DNA from: Euonymus europaeus
Taxonomy: Eukaryota; Streptophyta; Magnoliopsida; Celastrales; Celastraceae
Assembly (NCBI GenBank): GCA_963580455.1
Contig: OY756957.1
Span: forward strand, 2,857,001-2,921,000
DNA length: 64,000 nt
Reading direction: 5' to 3'
This document shows, one piece after another, positions 10,304 to 22,551 of the stretch. Each line of letters begins with the position of its first letter. Positions within the stretch are counted from its first letter, which is position 1. Under the pieces are notes generated by a model. It did not search any database, was not told the DNA's origin, and saw nothing but the letters and a program-made list of their open reading frames with translations. The translations under genes were made by a program, and so were the position numbers.

Positions 10304-12540
10304 TCCATTTCAAAACTCAACGATGTCGCAAACAGGATGTTGTGTGGGTAGTTTGACAAACAGCAAATTAAATAATCATGGATTTTCATTGAAAGTTCGG
10401 TGTTTCTCACCAAGATCGTTAGTCAACAAAATATAAAAACTTAATGCGAAAAATAAAAACAAATCATAACACCACGATTTTAACGAGGAAATTTTATTGG
10501 GAAAAACCTTGAGTTTATGAGCGACCAACCTTGAAAAATAATCCACTAATCATGAATCAAGAGTACAACCCTATCTTTAACCTAAAAACATCGCTAGTAC
10601 ATCCCATTCAATGTTTGTTTCACTCTCACTCAATCCACCAAGGTAGAGCTCGCTTTTGGAATCCTCAAAAGACTTCACAGTCAAGGAATCACACCTTCAC
10701 CACTCAAAACATAAAAGCCTTACTACATGTCTCTCTCTTCACTTGAGCACTCAAGAACTCATCTAAACAAATGATTATGAGATAATAGAATATCAAAAAA
10801 AAGTACAACCTAAATAATATATTCTTGCATGTAGCTTTCATACCTCCTCTTGTTGATGGTTGAACCTTATATAAAACATCACACTCATTTCGATAAGCTT
10901 CTCTAGATAATGATAACATATGGAAACCAATCCTTATCTCCACACAATTGTCACAAATAAACCAACATTCATAAAAGTATAATTTTCCTTGAAATATATG
11001 ATCAATTCTTTTAATCCTTATAATCACGAATCATCATTATATGGGCGAGTGAATGCAGGAATCAGAAAATCGAAGCAGAGATGATCCGAAAAGGAGATGC
11101 ATAAACCACATATGGAAAGGGAAAAAGAATAGTACCAGGGGGTGAGTATGAAAAACAACCATCACTTGCCACAAGCCCACTAGTAAATTAGACCCCAATG
11201 CTTTGAGCATTGACTTTCAGACAAAATGAGTTCCGACACTTGTATTGAGGTTATATATGTTTAGGCCGATGTAATGTGGGCTCACTTTCGGTCCATAATT
11301 TCAACAACATGATATCTTAGCATAAACTCGATCTTAATGACTTTCAATATATATAGTCTTCTTATTAAGCCTCACATAATTGATTTGGTTTAAACAATAT
11401 GATTATTTATTTTGAGAAAAGTAACATATTTCATTAGAGTGCAAACCATCAAGTACAAGCTGAAGAGCAGATAATTAGAGTATTCAACCTGTTACAGAGA
11501 GCACAACACACATCATAGAAGAGAGAGAGGGGCAGGGAGAGAGAAATTATTTATGATGTTTAATACAACATGATTATTTAAAATCACGCGGACCTACCTG
11601 AGCGTAAACAACACCTCCAACAAATTTGTCCATCCTTGTTCTCATGTCCTAAAATTGTTGGTAGTTGTGAGTGATGGAGTGACCTCAAGTTCTACAAGTG
11701 ACGTAAGTGATAGCGTCCGCAAGTGAGCGTGTGTTCCAGAACCTCATCGGTCAAACATGAGTTATATGACTGGAAGGTTGGTTTGTGGTTTAATTGTTGT
11801 GCTAATTGGAAGCAACCGTGGACCTTCCAAAATCTGATAAGCTTATTATTTGTCTCAATTGATCGGTGTATTCCACTTATCATCTCAACATAGACAAGTT
11901 ATAGTTTGATTGACTCCAGTTCCAATGTTTTAGATTAATAAAAAACTACTATTTGGGCTGCCCCAAAGTTGTACATACTTGATTAATCTAACGAAGAATA
12001 AAGCAAAACTACAAATTAAGATCACATTTTGCACGGGTGGATTATATTGTATAAAGCAAAATCCAAGTTTAGTAATCCTCCACCTCGTGTATTATATTGT
12101 CCCATATCTAGTGCAAACACAATAGTGGAGAGTTTATGTCAAATTCTTCAATTCGGTCTCACTTTTATTACAAGAGTGTTTTATATATTTATTTATATCA
12201 ACAAAATACGTCTCTCAATATATAATCATATCAACAAAATATATTTTTCAAAAATATTTGTTTTCTCCAACAAATAACAAATAACAACGACTATGGTTGT
12301 TAACTAGTGACACTGGCTTTGGCTCTGTTTTTTTAATGACAAAGAGAGAAACACAAAATATAAAATATTATAGTTCGAATGAAATTGAACCACGAGGAGA
12401 AATACAACAAACACACGTGGTCTCCAAGACCATTCTCCTAACCCGCGTAACCCAGCTGATTCGGACACAGGCCAGTGTACATTATTCAACGCGCCTCTTC
12501 TGTGTTGACCCTTCACAGTCGGAAACTCTTCACTCTTTCA
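10304..12540. other. Intergenic region with retroelement debris
   Basis: No gene recognised. 11400-11460 (TTTCATTAGAGTGCAAACC...AAGTACAAGC) resembles the reverse complement of a LINE 3' end. 12160-12290 contains repeated ATCAACAAAATA motifs also found near 13.7-14.7 kb. The last 150 bases are the upstream region of the first ERF gene. Confidence 0.4.
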
Positions 12541-12550
12541 GTCTTATATA
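12414..12550 (+). promoter_or_regulatory. G-box and TATA box upstream of first ERF gene
   Basis: CACGTGG at 12414-12420 is a G-box/ABRE core, and TATATA at 12545-12550 lies 125 bases before the ATG. A G-box of the same type stands before the neighbouring ERF gene, compatible with bZIP/bHLH-driven stress regulation (inference). Confidence 0.5.
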
Positions 12551-12674
12551 CTCCCCCCCACTTGATTCCCCTCAACTCAAGTACACACACATACATGCAC
12601 CTCCGAAAAACCAAAATTATTCAGTTTCAATCTAATCAATCAAAATCGAAACTTCACCTGAAACGGCGCCTGAT

Positions 12675-13295
12675 ATGCTGAAACAAAACGACACAACTGC
12701 TGAGCAAAATTCGGGTGATCCGAGAAGCAGCAGCAGCAGCGATATTAAGTTCAAGGGAGTCAGGAAGCGTAAATGGGGGAAATGGGTCTCCGAAATCAGA
12801 CTACCCAACAGCAGGGAAAGGATTTGGTTGGGATCTTATGATTCGGCGGAGAAGGCGGCTCGTGCCTTTGATGCGGCACTCTTTTGCTTACGTGGCGGCT
12901 CCGCCAAGTTCAATTTCCCCGATAATCCACCCAATATACCCGGCGGGAGGTCGATGAGTCCGTCCGAGATTCAATTGGCGGCGTCCAGGTTCGCAAATGC
13001 GGAGCCGGAGCAACTCGGAAGTCACAACATGAATCGGTCCGTATCCGAATTGCAGATGGAATACTCGCCTTCTCCTTCGGTTTCTGATGGGACGGTCCAA
13101 ATGGATAATGAAATGAATCTGGATAGGGCGTTACCGGATCTGTACACGGATATGGGTTCGGGTAATTACGCTATAGATTACGGATTATTTCCTGGATTGG
13201 ACCATTTTCATGATAATTTTCTTGCACCAATTGATTATGAGGACGAGAATCTGAACCATTATTCAGGTCAAGATTCATTTCTATGGAACTTCTAA
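12675..13295 (+). CDS. ERF017: AP2/ERF transcription factor, DREB type (ERF017/ERF018-like)
   Basis: Intronless gene of 206 residues. A short Ser-rich N-terminus is followed by one AP2 DNA-binding domain at about residues 26-83, with [17 protein letters not shown], the WLG motif and the AARAFDAA helix. Val at the DREB-diagnostic position 14 of the domain (GKWVSEIRL) marks it as DREB-type; the second diagnostic position is Leu. After the domain comes NPPNIPGG...[10 protein letters not shown], shared in form with the gene at 15347. The C-terminus is acidic ([15 protein letters not shown], ending SFLWNF) and probably activating. Family members bind GCC/DRE-like promoter elements and answer stress and jasmonate. 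The neighbouring FLZ and JAZ genes match the ERF017 or ORA47 neighbourhoods of Arabidopsis. Confidence 0.88.
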   Translation: MLKQNDTTAEQNSGDPRSSSSSDIKFKGVRKRKWGKWVSEIRLPNSRERIWLGSYDSAEKAARAFDAALFCLRGGSAKFNFPDNPPNIPGGRSMSPSEIQLAASRFANAEPEQLGSHNMNRSVSELQMEYSPSPSVSDGTVQMDNEMNLDRALPDLYTDMGSGNYAIDYGLFPGLDHFHDNFLAPIDYEDENLNHYSGQDSFLWNF

Positions 13296-15110
13296 ATGGA
13301 GTCAAAAAACGGGTCAGAAATCCGGACAGTTTTTAGATTCGGAGCTACTGACTTTACTGATAGGGGCAATTTTTTTGTACGCGTGGATGGGGCCTATTTT
13401 TTTGTTGGGTATGGCCCATCTATCATCGTATTCTTTGATTCGTTCTACTGGTAATTGATAAAATGTCTGTGGTTCCAAATTGTAGAGAATAAAAAATTTT
13501 AAACGTGCGGGTTTTGTAGCTTTTTTTAAAGTAATGGAAAAATAAAAATGCTGACGTGGACTAGGAATTAGGACATGTGAAAAAGAGATCTTATTAAAGT
13601 GCATCTTGTTTTATCCCAAATAAGATTAACATGAATAGATAAGTTTCTGTTTGCCACTTGCCAGTCTTTAGCACATGTAAAATGAGGAATTTATCGATTC
13701 CCTGTTAAAGTTAGAGTTGTGTCATCTCTATAATATAAAAAATTAAGTTACAAATTTGTTTATATTAACAAAATGAGTATTTCAATACAATTAAATCAGT
13801 AAAATACAAATTCTCATAACAATAAAAATTTGATTGTCCATTAAAATTATATATTGAGTCCAACCACCCATAATGGTGAGTTTTTGTTGAGAATAGAATA
13901 ATGTATGAGAATATATGTTTTTGTTGATATAGCTATATTTGGATATATGTTTTGCTGAATTGATTGTACGGAGAGATGTGTTTTGGTGATATGGATGAGT
14001 ATGTAGCTTGATTTTTTGTAAAAACTATGAGATCTAATATTGATTTTGTTGTAATTTTGTTAGAAAATGGATGAAAAATTTAAAAGTATATACTCGACTT
14101 TTTTTCAGAGGGAAAAATGTATTAGGAGACGTGTTTTGGTAATGTGACTATATTGAGAGATTGTTTTGCTAATGTTGATAAGTATGTGAGACCACTTTTA
14201 TGTAATATAAATGATACCCAATATGTAATTTTAATGGGGCAACAAAAGTCGATTGTTATGGTTGCTTTTACACAAAAACAACATCAAAACAAGTCTCTCA
14301 ATACAATAACATCAGTAATACATAAATTCTTATACATTTATCCCTCTCAATATTTGCACAGCATATATTCTTTCATTCCTTTATTCATTTTTCAACAAAA
14401 CTATATTAAAATCAATATTGGGTCTCAAATTTTTTACAAAAAAAATCAAACCATGTACATAGTGCAGACTCATCCACATTTCTCAAAACAATAATATCAA
14501 CAAAAATACACATTAACATACATTATCTATTCCCTTAAAAACTTACCATTGCATTTGCTTTTATTAGAGAGGCCCATTGGCCTTCATGTTGTCCCCAACA
14601 AAATTATATTAAAATCAATACTAATCTCAGATCTATTACACAAAAATCAAATCATATATTCAGCTTATAAATATATATTTTTTAATACAGTTACATCAAT
14701 AAAAACATACTTAAATTGATAAACTTGAAGTTCAGAATCGAGAAATCAACAAAAAAAAAATCGAGAACGATATTATCGGACTTTGTTCATTTTGTACAGT
14801 CAACTTATGATTAAACTCGGGTCGGATCACGGATGCTCCACGTGCATAGTCCGCCGACAGATAAATTGAGACCAGAGTCGGAGAAATACGAAACTAAAAA
14901 AGACAACCAGTGATCGAACCTAGAAACGGTATATAACATATGTTGTGTTGGTCGAATTTATTCAACCCAATACTCAAAATTCATATATATATATAAACCA
15001 TAAATGTATAATGGCATGTTGGAGAGAGAAAAGTCAACCTTTTTCATCAGAAGATAAGTTGATCAGTAGTCGGCATCTGGCATGACACACACGCTCACTT
15101 GGCATATCTC
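13296..15110. other. Intergenic region with inverted-repeat (MITE-like) sequence
   Basis: No gene. 13873-13935 (ATGGTGAGTTTTTGTTGAG ... TTTTTGTTGATAT) is inverted at 14497-14553 (ATCAACAAAAATACAC ... AACTTACCATTGC), giving a ~680-bp inverted-repeat element. Directly repeated blocks occur inside it and beyond it: CAACAAAATTATATTAAAAT-type sequence near 14395 and again near 14597. The family motif ATCAACAAAATA also occurs at 12200-12290. No target-site duplication was found at the arms. Confidence 0.5.
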
Positions 15111-15113
15111 CGC

Positions 15114-15300
15114 CACGTGTAAGCCATGTTTTCAACATCCAACCGTCGATAATCATCAACGTGTAAGCTAAGTTCCAGGTCCCCATCACAGACTCACCAC
15201 ACCCGAATTTTCATTTATCCACATCCACACGTGGCATCCGCCCACAATACCATTTGTTTTTCTCATACGTTTCCCACTTCCCCACCACAACGCATATAAA
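15114..15300 (+). promoter_or_regulatory. ACGTG-rich promoter and TATA box of second ERF gene
   Basis: CCACGTGT (15113-15120), AACGTGTAAG (near 15160) and CACGTGG (15228-15234) give three ACGTG cores within 120 bases, the arrangement of ABRE/G-box-controlled promoters. TATAAA stands at 15295-15300. It lies downstream of the first in-frame ATG at 15254, which supports choosing the ATG at 15347 as the translation start. Confidence 0.6.
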
Positions 15301-15346
15301 TCCCGGTTTCTTACCCGAATTCAAAGATAACAGAGGGACAGAGAAA

Positions 15347-15706
15347 ATGGCGAGACTGGGTGTTGCGAAAGAGAGAGGAGGTGGTCGTTACAAGGGAGTG
15401 AGGATGAGGAAGTGGGGGAAATGGGTTGCGGAGATTCGGCAACCCAACAGCAGAGGCAGAATTTGGTTAGGCTCGTACAAAACGGCGGAAGAGGCAGCAA
15501 GAGCGTACGATGCGGCTGTTTATCACTTGCGTGGACCGTCCGCCATTCTTAATTTCCCTGAAAATCCTCCGGACATACCCTCGGTCGCAGGCCTCTCGCC
15601 TTCCCAGATTCAGGAAGCCGCCTTACGACATGCCCGTCGAGTTGAGTCGTCGGGGATGCATACGGTGTCCTCAGAAGCATTTGATGGGCTCTCAGTAGGT
15701 GTCTAG
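15347..15706 (+). CDS. Short DREB-type AP2/ERF transcription factor
   Basis: 119 residues, intronless. The open frame extends up to an ATG at 15254, but a TATAAA box at 15295-15300 lies between the two ATGs, so MARLGV at 15347 is preferred. Almost the whole protein is the AP2 domain (residues about 15-72: [33 protein letters not shown]). It is followed by [24 protein letters not shown], which parallels the post-domain stretch of the ERF gene 2 kb upstream. There is little C-terminal tail, so an obvious activation domain is lacking; it may act as a weak or competing DNA binder (inference). The shared domain and linker suggest an old tandem pair. Confidence 0.85.
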   Translation: MARLGVAKERGGGRYKGVRMRKWGKWVAEIRQPNSRGRIWLGSYKTAEEAARAYDAAVYHLRGPSAILNFPENPPDIPSVAGLSPSQIQEAALRHARRVESSGMHTVSSEAFDGLSVGV

Positions 15707-18700
15707 GTGACCGTTAATTGCCTTTAGAGCCGCAGAGTGGAATATATGTGTTTGGTCTGCGGACCGCGGATGGGAAGAAAAAGGAAATTAAATCTGCAGT
15801 TCTACTTGATTACCCTCTTCGACTGATCGAGTTGGAAACATCAATACTTTATTTTTTTTGGTCTAGGTTTTGTTAGGATGTTGTAATGTAATTTAAACAC
15901 AACAAATTGATTTTCTTCTTCTATTATCAATACTGTAGATTGTAGTGATGTATGATCAAAGTATAAATTAAAAGTACTCGATGATATATGATGTGAGCAC
16001 ATTTTAATTGTAGTATGAAATTAACGCGCACTGTGGGGCTGACCAGTAGGTTTGTTCCGTCGGAGGGCTTTTTAACTCCGGAGGCAGTCTCATGACGGAT
16101 CCACCACCCCCACAGCCACAGGGTTTGTACCTCCTGGTATCAAGAATTTGGCCTGAAAATACACTCCAATTAGACTATAATCAATAGTCTCTTTTGAGTT
16201 ACTAATTAGTATCAGAGTTGTCAATGCTGTAAGGTGATACGAGGATTGATCAGAACATTTTTTTTTTAATAATAATATTTCATTAAATAAATTCTCCCAA
16301 GAGAGATACAGGCTTAAGAAAGTCAGAACCTTGTACCAAGTTGTTGGTCACCAGCATCTGACTTCGGCTTGTTTCAATTCAATAAGCTGTTTTGCAATAA
16401 ATGTCATTGGGCCGAGCCAATGGGCATTAGGCCCGTTTTACACCTATACCTAGTCCAGTTACTTATATCTTTCATGGACTTAGGTAATATAGGTACCCAG
16501 TTCAGCATATACAACTATTAATGAAGGATATATTATGTAATTTGTTTTTTGAGGGAAAAGCTTGTGATATATTCTGTGATTATACATATAAAAAGAAAGG
16601 AAAAATTGGAGATAAGTCACTCATTTGAGAGTTTTATTTCAATAAACTACTCATATAAGTTGAAATTCAATAAGCCCATTAAGTTTAAATCACTATTTCA
16701 AGAAGAACAAAACACTAAAAATACTTTTAAAAATATGCAAACAAATCTCAAATAAGTTATTTAATTAAATTAGCTTCGTTTCATTAATCAATCATTGATT
16801 GTTAAATCAAATCAAAAGAGATTTCCCTATCTCGCAAACTCACTTTGAGCACTTCTCGCACATAGATCTCTTCATGGATTTGCTTTCTTCGATCATTGTT
16901 CTTCACAGAATTGAGATCCCTTCGTGGATTTGCTTCCTTCGATTATTGTTATTCACGGAATTGAGATCTCTAACTCATTCATATAGATATTGTGAGTTGC
17001 TTTACTGATTTTCAGGGAGATAATCATGTTTTTATATATGTTTGACGTTTGAAAGTTGATTACAACACAAATATTAGTTTTCTTGCAATTGCTTTGGTCA
17101 TATTTATATATCTTCTTTGATTCTTATGGTTTGATTTGCACTGTTTTTTGAAGAATTTATTATCTTTTTTTTTATTATCTCACAGTGATGTATTGAAACT
17201 GACCTGATGATATATCATTTGTTTCTAATATATGTTTTTTGTTCTTATATATTGTTTGTCATTAGATTCTGATATATATATATATATATATATATATTAT
17301 CAAAATATCTCTTTCCTTCACAATCGAGAATCCCTCGAAAGAAAATTTTGATCTCTTGGAGAGAAAATTTGAAAGAAAATTAAGTGTGATGGATGTAAGG
17401 TGTTCGGAAACCACAATATAAAGACATTTAATGTCGTCATATGATTGTTTTAATTTTTTTTGTTGTTGTAATGATATACGTCTTGTTAAAATGTTATATG
17501 TTCTTAATGGAATGTTATTTGTTTGAAATTGAAACACGATAATTCTATTTAGTAATGTTGTCGCAACGATGGTTGAAACAAATGAATTTTATTTAAATAT
17601 ATTTAATATCAGCAGATACAAAACAAATAGCAAATCAATACAAACATAAGATCAGCAAATCTAAAACAAATATACTATTAGCGAATATACTTTTTATATT
17701 TCTATCTCTAAATCAACAATTTTGCTTGAAGATCTATCTTCTACACCCGTAGATCTGACAAAGAAGAAGGATCTAGTGAAACTTATCAGTAGTTGAAGAG
17801 ATAATGAACTTTTGTCGTATATGGCGGTGGAAGATCTGATGGAGAAAGAGATTGGCGAATGAGGAGGAGGCCTAGGAAGAAGGAGAAGAAGAAAAAAGAA
17901 CGAAAGAGATGAAGAAATTTAGTAGCTATGGTGATTTTGAATGAAAAGCTCAGATTGAACGAAGAAAATCGATGGAGGAGGAAGAGGAAGAAAGAAGAAA
18001 AAGAGAAATTTGCATTGAATGCATAAAAAGGGATGTATTGTATTGTACTGTAGTAGGGGCATTTAGGCAAGTTAATTAATTTTTATCATTTTTCCTAATG
18101 TTTTTATCACGTCATTCTTATTGGAATATAAAATCTAATATTTTGTCCTCCTATGTAAAAACCCATTAAAAAAATACGTATTTTTTTTATGAATACAAAA
18201 AATACGTGTCAATTAATTGTGGGTTCAACTATCAAATATATATATATTATTACAGGGTAACGCACTTGAGTGATTTTTTGGTAAAAAAGATCAGATATAA
18301 AAGGTTATCCCATAGATATCAAAGTGTTTCGCTTTCATACCTTAATCAAACTTTGGAGAAAACTATAATAAGGCCTGTCAACTTCTTGACACCTCAAAAA
18401 AAAAAAAAACTTCTTGACACCTCAAAAATAACTATTAATTATTTTGGTCAATAATTCGGATTAGCAGTAATTGAAGGTATGTGTCAGTGTCTGTCACGGA
18501 CGAACTCCACAACATAAAATTGGACTTGAGTGTCAGTGTCATCGAGTCGACTCAACAAGCTGATGTGAAAAAAATGTATGGTCGATCTCTCACTCATAAT
18601 TTTTTTAAGTTATTTTATTTTTCAAAGTTCAAATTCGATTTTTTTCAAATAGAGAAACATAAAATATAAATAAAAAGTGACAACTTTGAACAAACGGTCT

Positions 18701-20494
18701 AATTTATCCTGCTATATGTGATTCATTAGTTTTAAGAGATAAAAAAGTATAGTTTTTAAAATTATATCGTACTGGCAGTTCAATCGATTAGACCACGAAT
18801 CGTGAGATTTCATGATATCATCTCTCTAAATTTGGTTTTTAATTTAATGGAATTGAGGATGGGAGATTCAAATTCATTCCGTACTGAAATGGTCGATCAT
18901 TATATGTATAGTGATTGTCGCTCAACGGCAGGCTCACTTGCAATACATCTCTAAATGTTATTTAAGCAGTTGAATCATCATAACCATGATTATACCCCAT
19001 TAAACCGCGAGTATGAGAAAGTTTGAAACACTAACAATTGATATTTTGATGTGTTTTTCCTCTTGACCCCAAGCCGGTCCAGCGAGTTAAACCGGTTCAC
19101 ATGGATTTTGGGAAAGAATACTAATAATATCACGACAAGTGTATGGTCAAGTGGGGCATGAGACCCTGCGGCTTTTGCATTGTCAAGGATAACTATCAAA
19201 CCATGCAGGTGTACTGTAATGCGTGACCCCATTTTACTTTGTTAATATAAAGTGTTAACGTCAAATGTTCATTTCCGTTTTCTATTGAATTTGGGGAGGG
19301 AATGAGGCTCGAATTCCGAGTTTGAAATTATATACGATCCAATTCATCAATCGAGTTATTAAAGATTTGTTAATTAATAATTATTCCACACCACATAAAT
19401 TTATGGATAAAATAAGGGTTTTATTTTGTGAGTTTGTAGCATTATTCATTTGGTACCCTTAGAGTGCAATACATTATACATGTCTGAATTATGTTAAGTC
19501 ATAACTTTATGTAATTAAATCAATTGGATTAAGTATCTGAAAACCAGATATCTAAGCATTTTTGAAAAATACAAGGAAGATGGAACATTTCTTGGAAAAA
19601 AAAAATCATAAACCTTAAAACTTTGATCCAAAATATTTTTAAAAATATATTGCAAAGATTATCTGAGACATTAAAATAATAGATTTCATGATCTCCATAG
19701 AATCAATATCTTTCATCATCGAATAATAATAATTATAATTATTAGTTGCTTCAAAAAACCACAAAAGCTAATAAATAATTGTAGTGATTAGTGTGACGAA
19801 AAAGTTATCTATCTCTATAAATTTATTAATCACAAACCACTAGTAATAATTTAATTAATAGATCATATTATTGTAGAATCATTCAAAAAGCAATTCCAAA
19901 AACAAAACTTCCACATTCATGCATATAAACCAAGCTATGCAAGTATTTTCCATAATATGCCAAATTATATGTCATTATTTTTTTCTCTCTCTTTCCTTCT
20001 TCTTTCCTGGCAAACAAACAGGGAGCTCATCGCCAGTGGTTTCAATGGAGACTGCTTAGTCATACTCGTTCCCCCCATCAGATGTCCAACACGTGTACAT
20101 TCCTCAACGGTGGTAGTGCCACGGCGAATCTTTCTTTGTCACTTGGTGGGGTAGATCCCAATGCAAATCTCAATCATTTAGACATGGACATTTAAAAAAA
20201 ATTAATATTGGCCCCACGGCGACAAGTGACCATAAAACCCTATTAGAAAATCATCATAAGAATCCAAAACTTCAATAATTCAATAATGATAATAGTTTTA
20301 TGATTATTAATTTAATTGGGTTTGTTAGATATCATTATTTTATTACCATATAATTCCAAAACCAATGGGCTTAGTCCACCCACTCCATCATATATTGGGA
20401 GGTTTACACCACCTTCTGTTGTTCTTGTGGAGATTTATTTTGCACACCCACCATCTCTCCAATTTTGTTCTCAATAATCATTCTTTGAGTAGTC
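15707..20494. other. 4.8-kb AT-rich intergenic region
   Basis: No gene recognised. 16025-16140 is unusually GC-rich for the area and holds CCGTCGGAGG and CTCCGGAGG arms. 16261-16345 begins with a T run and AATATTTCATTAAAT, the reverse complement of a typical LINE 3' tail. (TA)n runs occur at 17274-17296. At 18380-18430 ACTTCTTGACACCTCAAAAA occurs on both sides of an A tract. The last ~150 bases are the leader of the FLZ gene. Confidence 0.45.
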
Positions 20495-21337
20495 ATGTTG
20501 GGGAAGAGAACCCATCCGGTGATCGGAAAGTTATCTGAATTATTGGTTTCCGGCAACCGTGCTGGAGTAATTTCAGAGGCTACTAGTCCAAGAAGTCCAT
20601 TAGATTTGAAAGCTCAATCACCCAGATGTGGCACTAAGTGTTATGAGCTTGGTGGGGTTGGATTAGGAATTGTTGCTGCCCTTGAAAAATCTACTAGTAG
20701 TAGTAGTGGCAAAGGACATGAAATTCTGGCCAAGTATGCGATAACAAGTCCCCGGTGGTGTTCAATCCAATCGGCTCCGATTCCGGTCTATTCTGGCAGA
20801 AATTGTGGTGGGTTTGAGGAGGAGGAGGAGATTGATTTGGAGAATTACACTTATGTCACTTGTCATGGACCAGACATCAAGTCTTTCACAAAAGTGTATT
20901 ATGATGCTGGTAATAACGTTAGGATTAACAATGTTTGTGAATCGAAGGAGGAGGAGGAGGAGGCAGGATGTGTTGATCAAATTGGGTACCCAGTTTCAGA
21001 TTTTCTTAGTTCTTGTCATTTGTGCAAGAAAAATCTTCACGGGAAAGACATATACATGTACAGGTACATACAATTTCTACCTCTCTTTTTTGTTTTTCCC
21101 GATGTTTTTTTCTTCTTGTTCTTGTTCTGGTTCTTGTGATTTATGTTAATCAGTCTCTAATGGGTTTTGTGAATGTTTTTGATTTGCAGGGGTGAGAAGG
21201 CGTTTTGTAGTCCAGAGTGTCGATCGAGCCAAATAATGGTGGATGAGCGAAAAGAGCAGTGTAGATCAGATGCTGCGAGATCAAGCTCGCCTTACACAAG
21301 AGACCACATCTTCTCCACTGGAATTCTTGCTATTTAA
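20495..21337 (+). CDS. FCS-like zinc finger (FLZ, DUF581) protein
   Basis: Two exons, 20495-21063 and 21190-21337, around a 126-base GT-AG intron that splits an Arg codon inside the zinc finger. The product has 238 residues. The N-terminus MLGKRTHPVIGKLSELLVSG and the SPRSPLDLK block are typical of one FLZ subgroup. The FLZ domain carries Cys174-x2-Cys177 in exon 1 and the FCSPEC motif (Cys196, Cys200) in exon 2, so splicing is required for a complete finger. The middle has two acidic Glu runs from GAG/GAA repeats. FLZ proteins are plant-specific adaptors that bind SnRK1 kinase subunits and link energy or stress state to signalling. The segment after the finger (MVDERKEQC) is also family-typical. 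Confidence 0.9.
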
Positions 21338-22551
21338 CACCACCAGTCATGAAATCTGTAGTTTTTTCTTATACTATATATATATATATAATTATATATG
21401 ACTCAGAGAGGGAAAATAAGAGGGAAATTTTTTGATCACATATATGTATGTAATCTTTTCAATGATATGCACTTTCTTCATATCTGGGTCTCTTGATTTG
21501 ATTAATTCTGCGTTCTTACAGAACAAACACTTAAATTAGATTTTGTTGAAACATACCAGAATTCTTTGCTGAGTTAACAAAATCCCATTGAATTTGTTTC
21601 AATTTTCTATTTACAGGCAACTTTGGTAGATCCTAGGAAAATCTAGGAACTATCAAAGTTACTGGAAAGTGAAGACTTTGAATTTTCAGAATGTTATAAT
21701 CATTGCAACTTTTTGTGGTAAGAGACAAAAAATCATTATAAAGATCATTTGGCTGGAACCCATATGTTTTTGTCTCTCTCCCTCAACTTAACTTGGAAGA
21801 AAAATTCATCAAGATGTTATCAATCACATTCTCAATAGTTCAAATCAATGTATAATCAATATCTTCGCAGATAAAAATAAAAAAAGATATATAATAATTA
21901 TCTTCAAACGATTGGTATTATATTAACAATATAAAAAAAATAGTATTATATTATGAATCAAAGTATTCAAAAGTTGGGTGTCTTGTATAATAAGTAAATG
22001 ACCGTTGTAAAGGTAGATGACAATTATAATTAAAAGAAAGATAAATAAAATTTCCTAAAAACTCCGATTGAAAGTGTACATTTTATTTTTTTTATTCAAA
22101 ATCCAGAGAAAATAAAAAAAATGATTTAAATTCCTCTCTCCCACTCAACCCCAGAAGGGAGGGCAGATTTTGCACCACTCAAGATATCTTCAAATAGCTT
22201 CAAAAGTGTGTTTGACAAATCTAGAAACTCCCAAACCACAAAACGCCATGAAAGCAACCTAAAGCACAGCAAATTCAACAGTTCTCACGCTAACACGCTA
22301 CGTACTACAACTGCTTCTTCTGAAAGCAAAAGAAACCAGCAGCAGCTGGCAGAAAACCTGATTATGAAGCCAACATCCCCAAAGAGGTTAAGATAACACG
22401 CTACTAATAAAACCTCAGTTTGTAACAGGTACAAAAGCCTCCTGAACGGTCGGCACAAAGTGTAGAGGATAAATAAAAAAGGAAACATAATTCCAAACTT
22501 GATTGAGACGCTCCCTGACAATGTATAAAGGGAGTTTTCCAGCACATTTTA
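21338..22551. other. Intergenic region between FLZ and UBP1 genes
   Basis: Two convergent 3' regions. (TA)n near 21378-21396. Nothing gene-like. 22400-22551 is probably the UBP1 3' UTR. Confidence 0.5.

Noticed and set aside
15254..15346. N-terminal extension of the second ERF from the upstream ATG
   Set aside because: The TATA box lies between the two ATGs and the extra residues do not look like ERF sequence.
17274..17296. (TA)n tract as a regulatory element
   Set aside because: Simple microsatellite. Similar runs occur at 9528-9555, 21378 and 30003 without association to a gene start.
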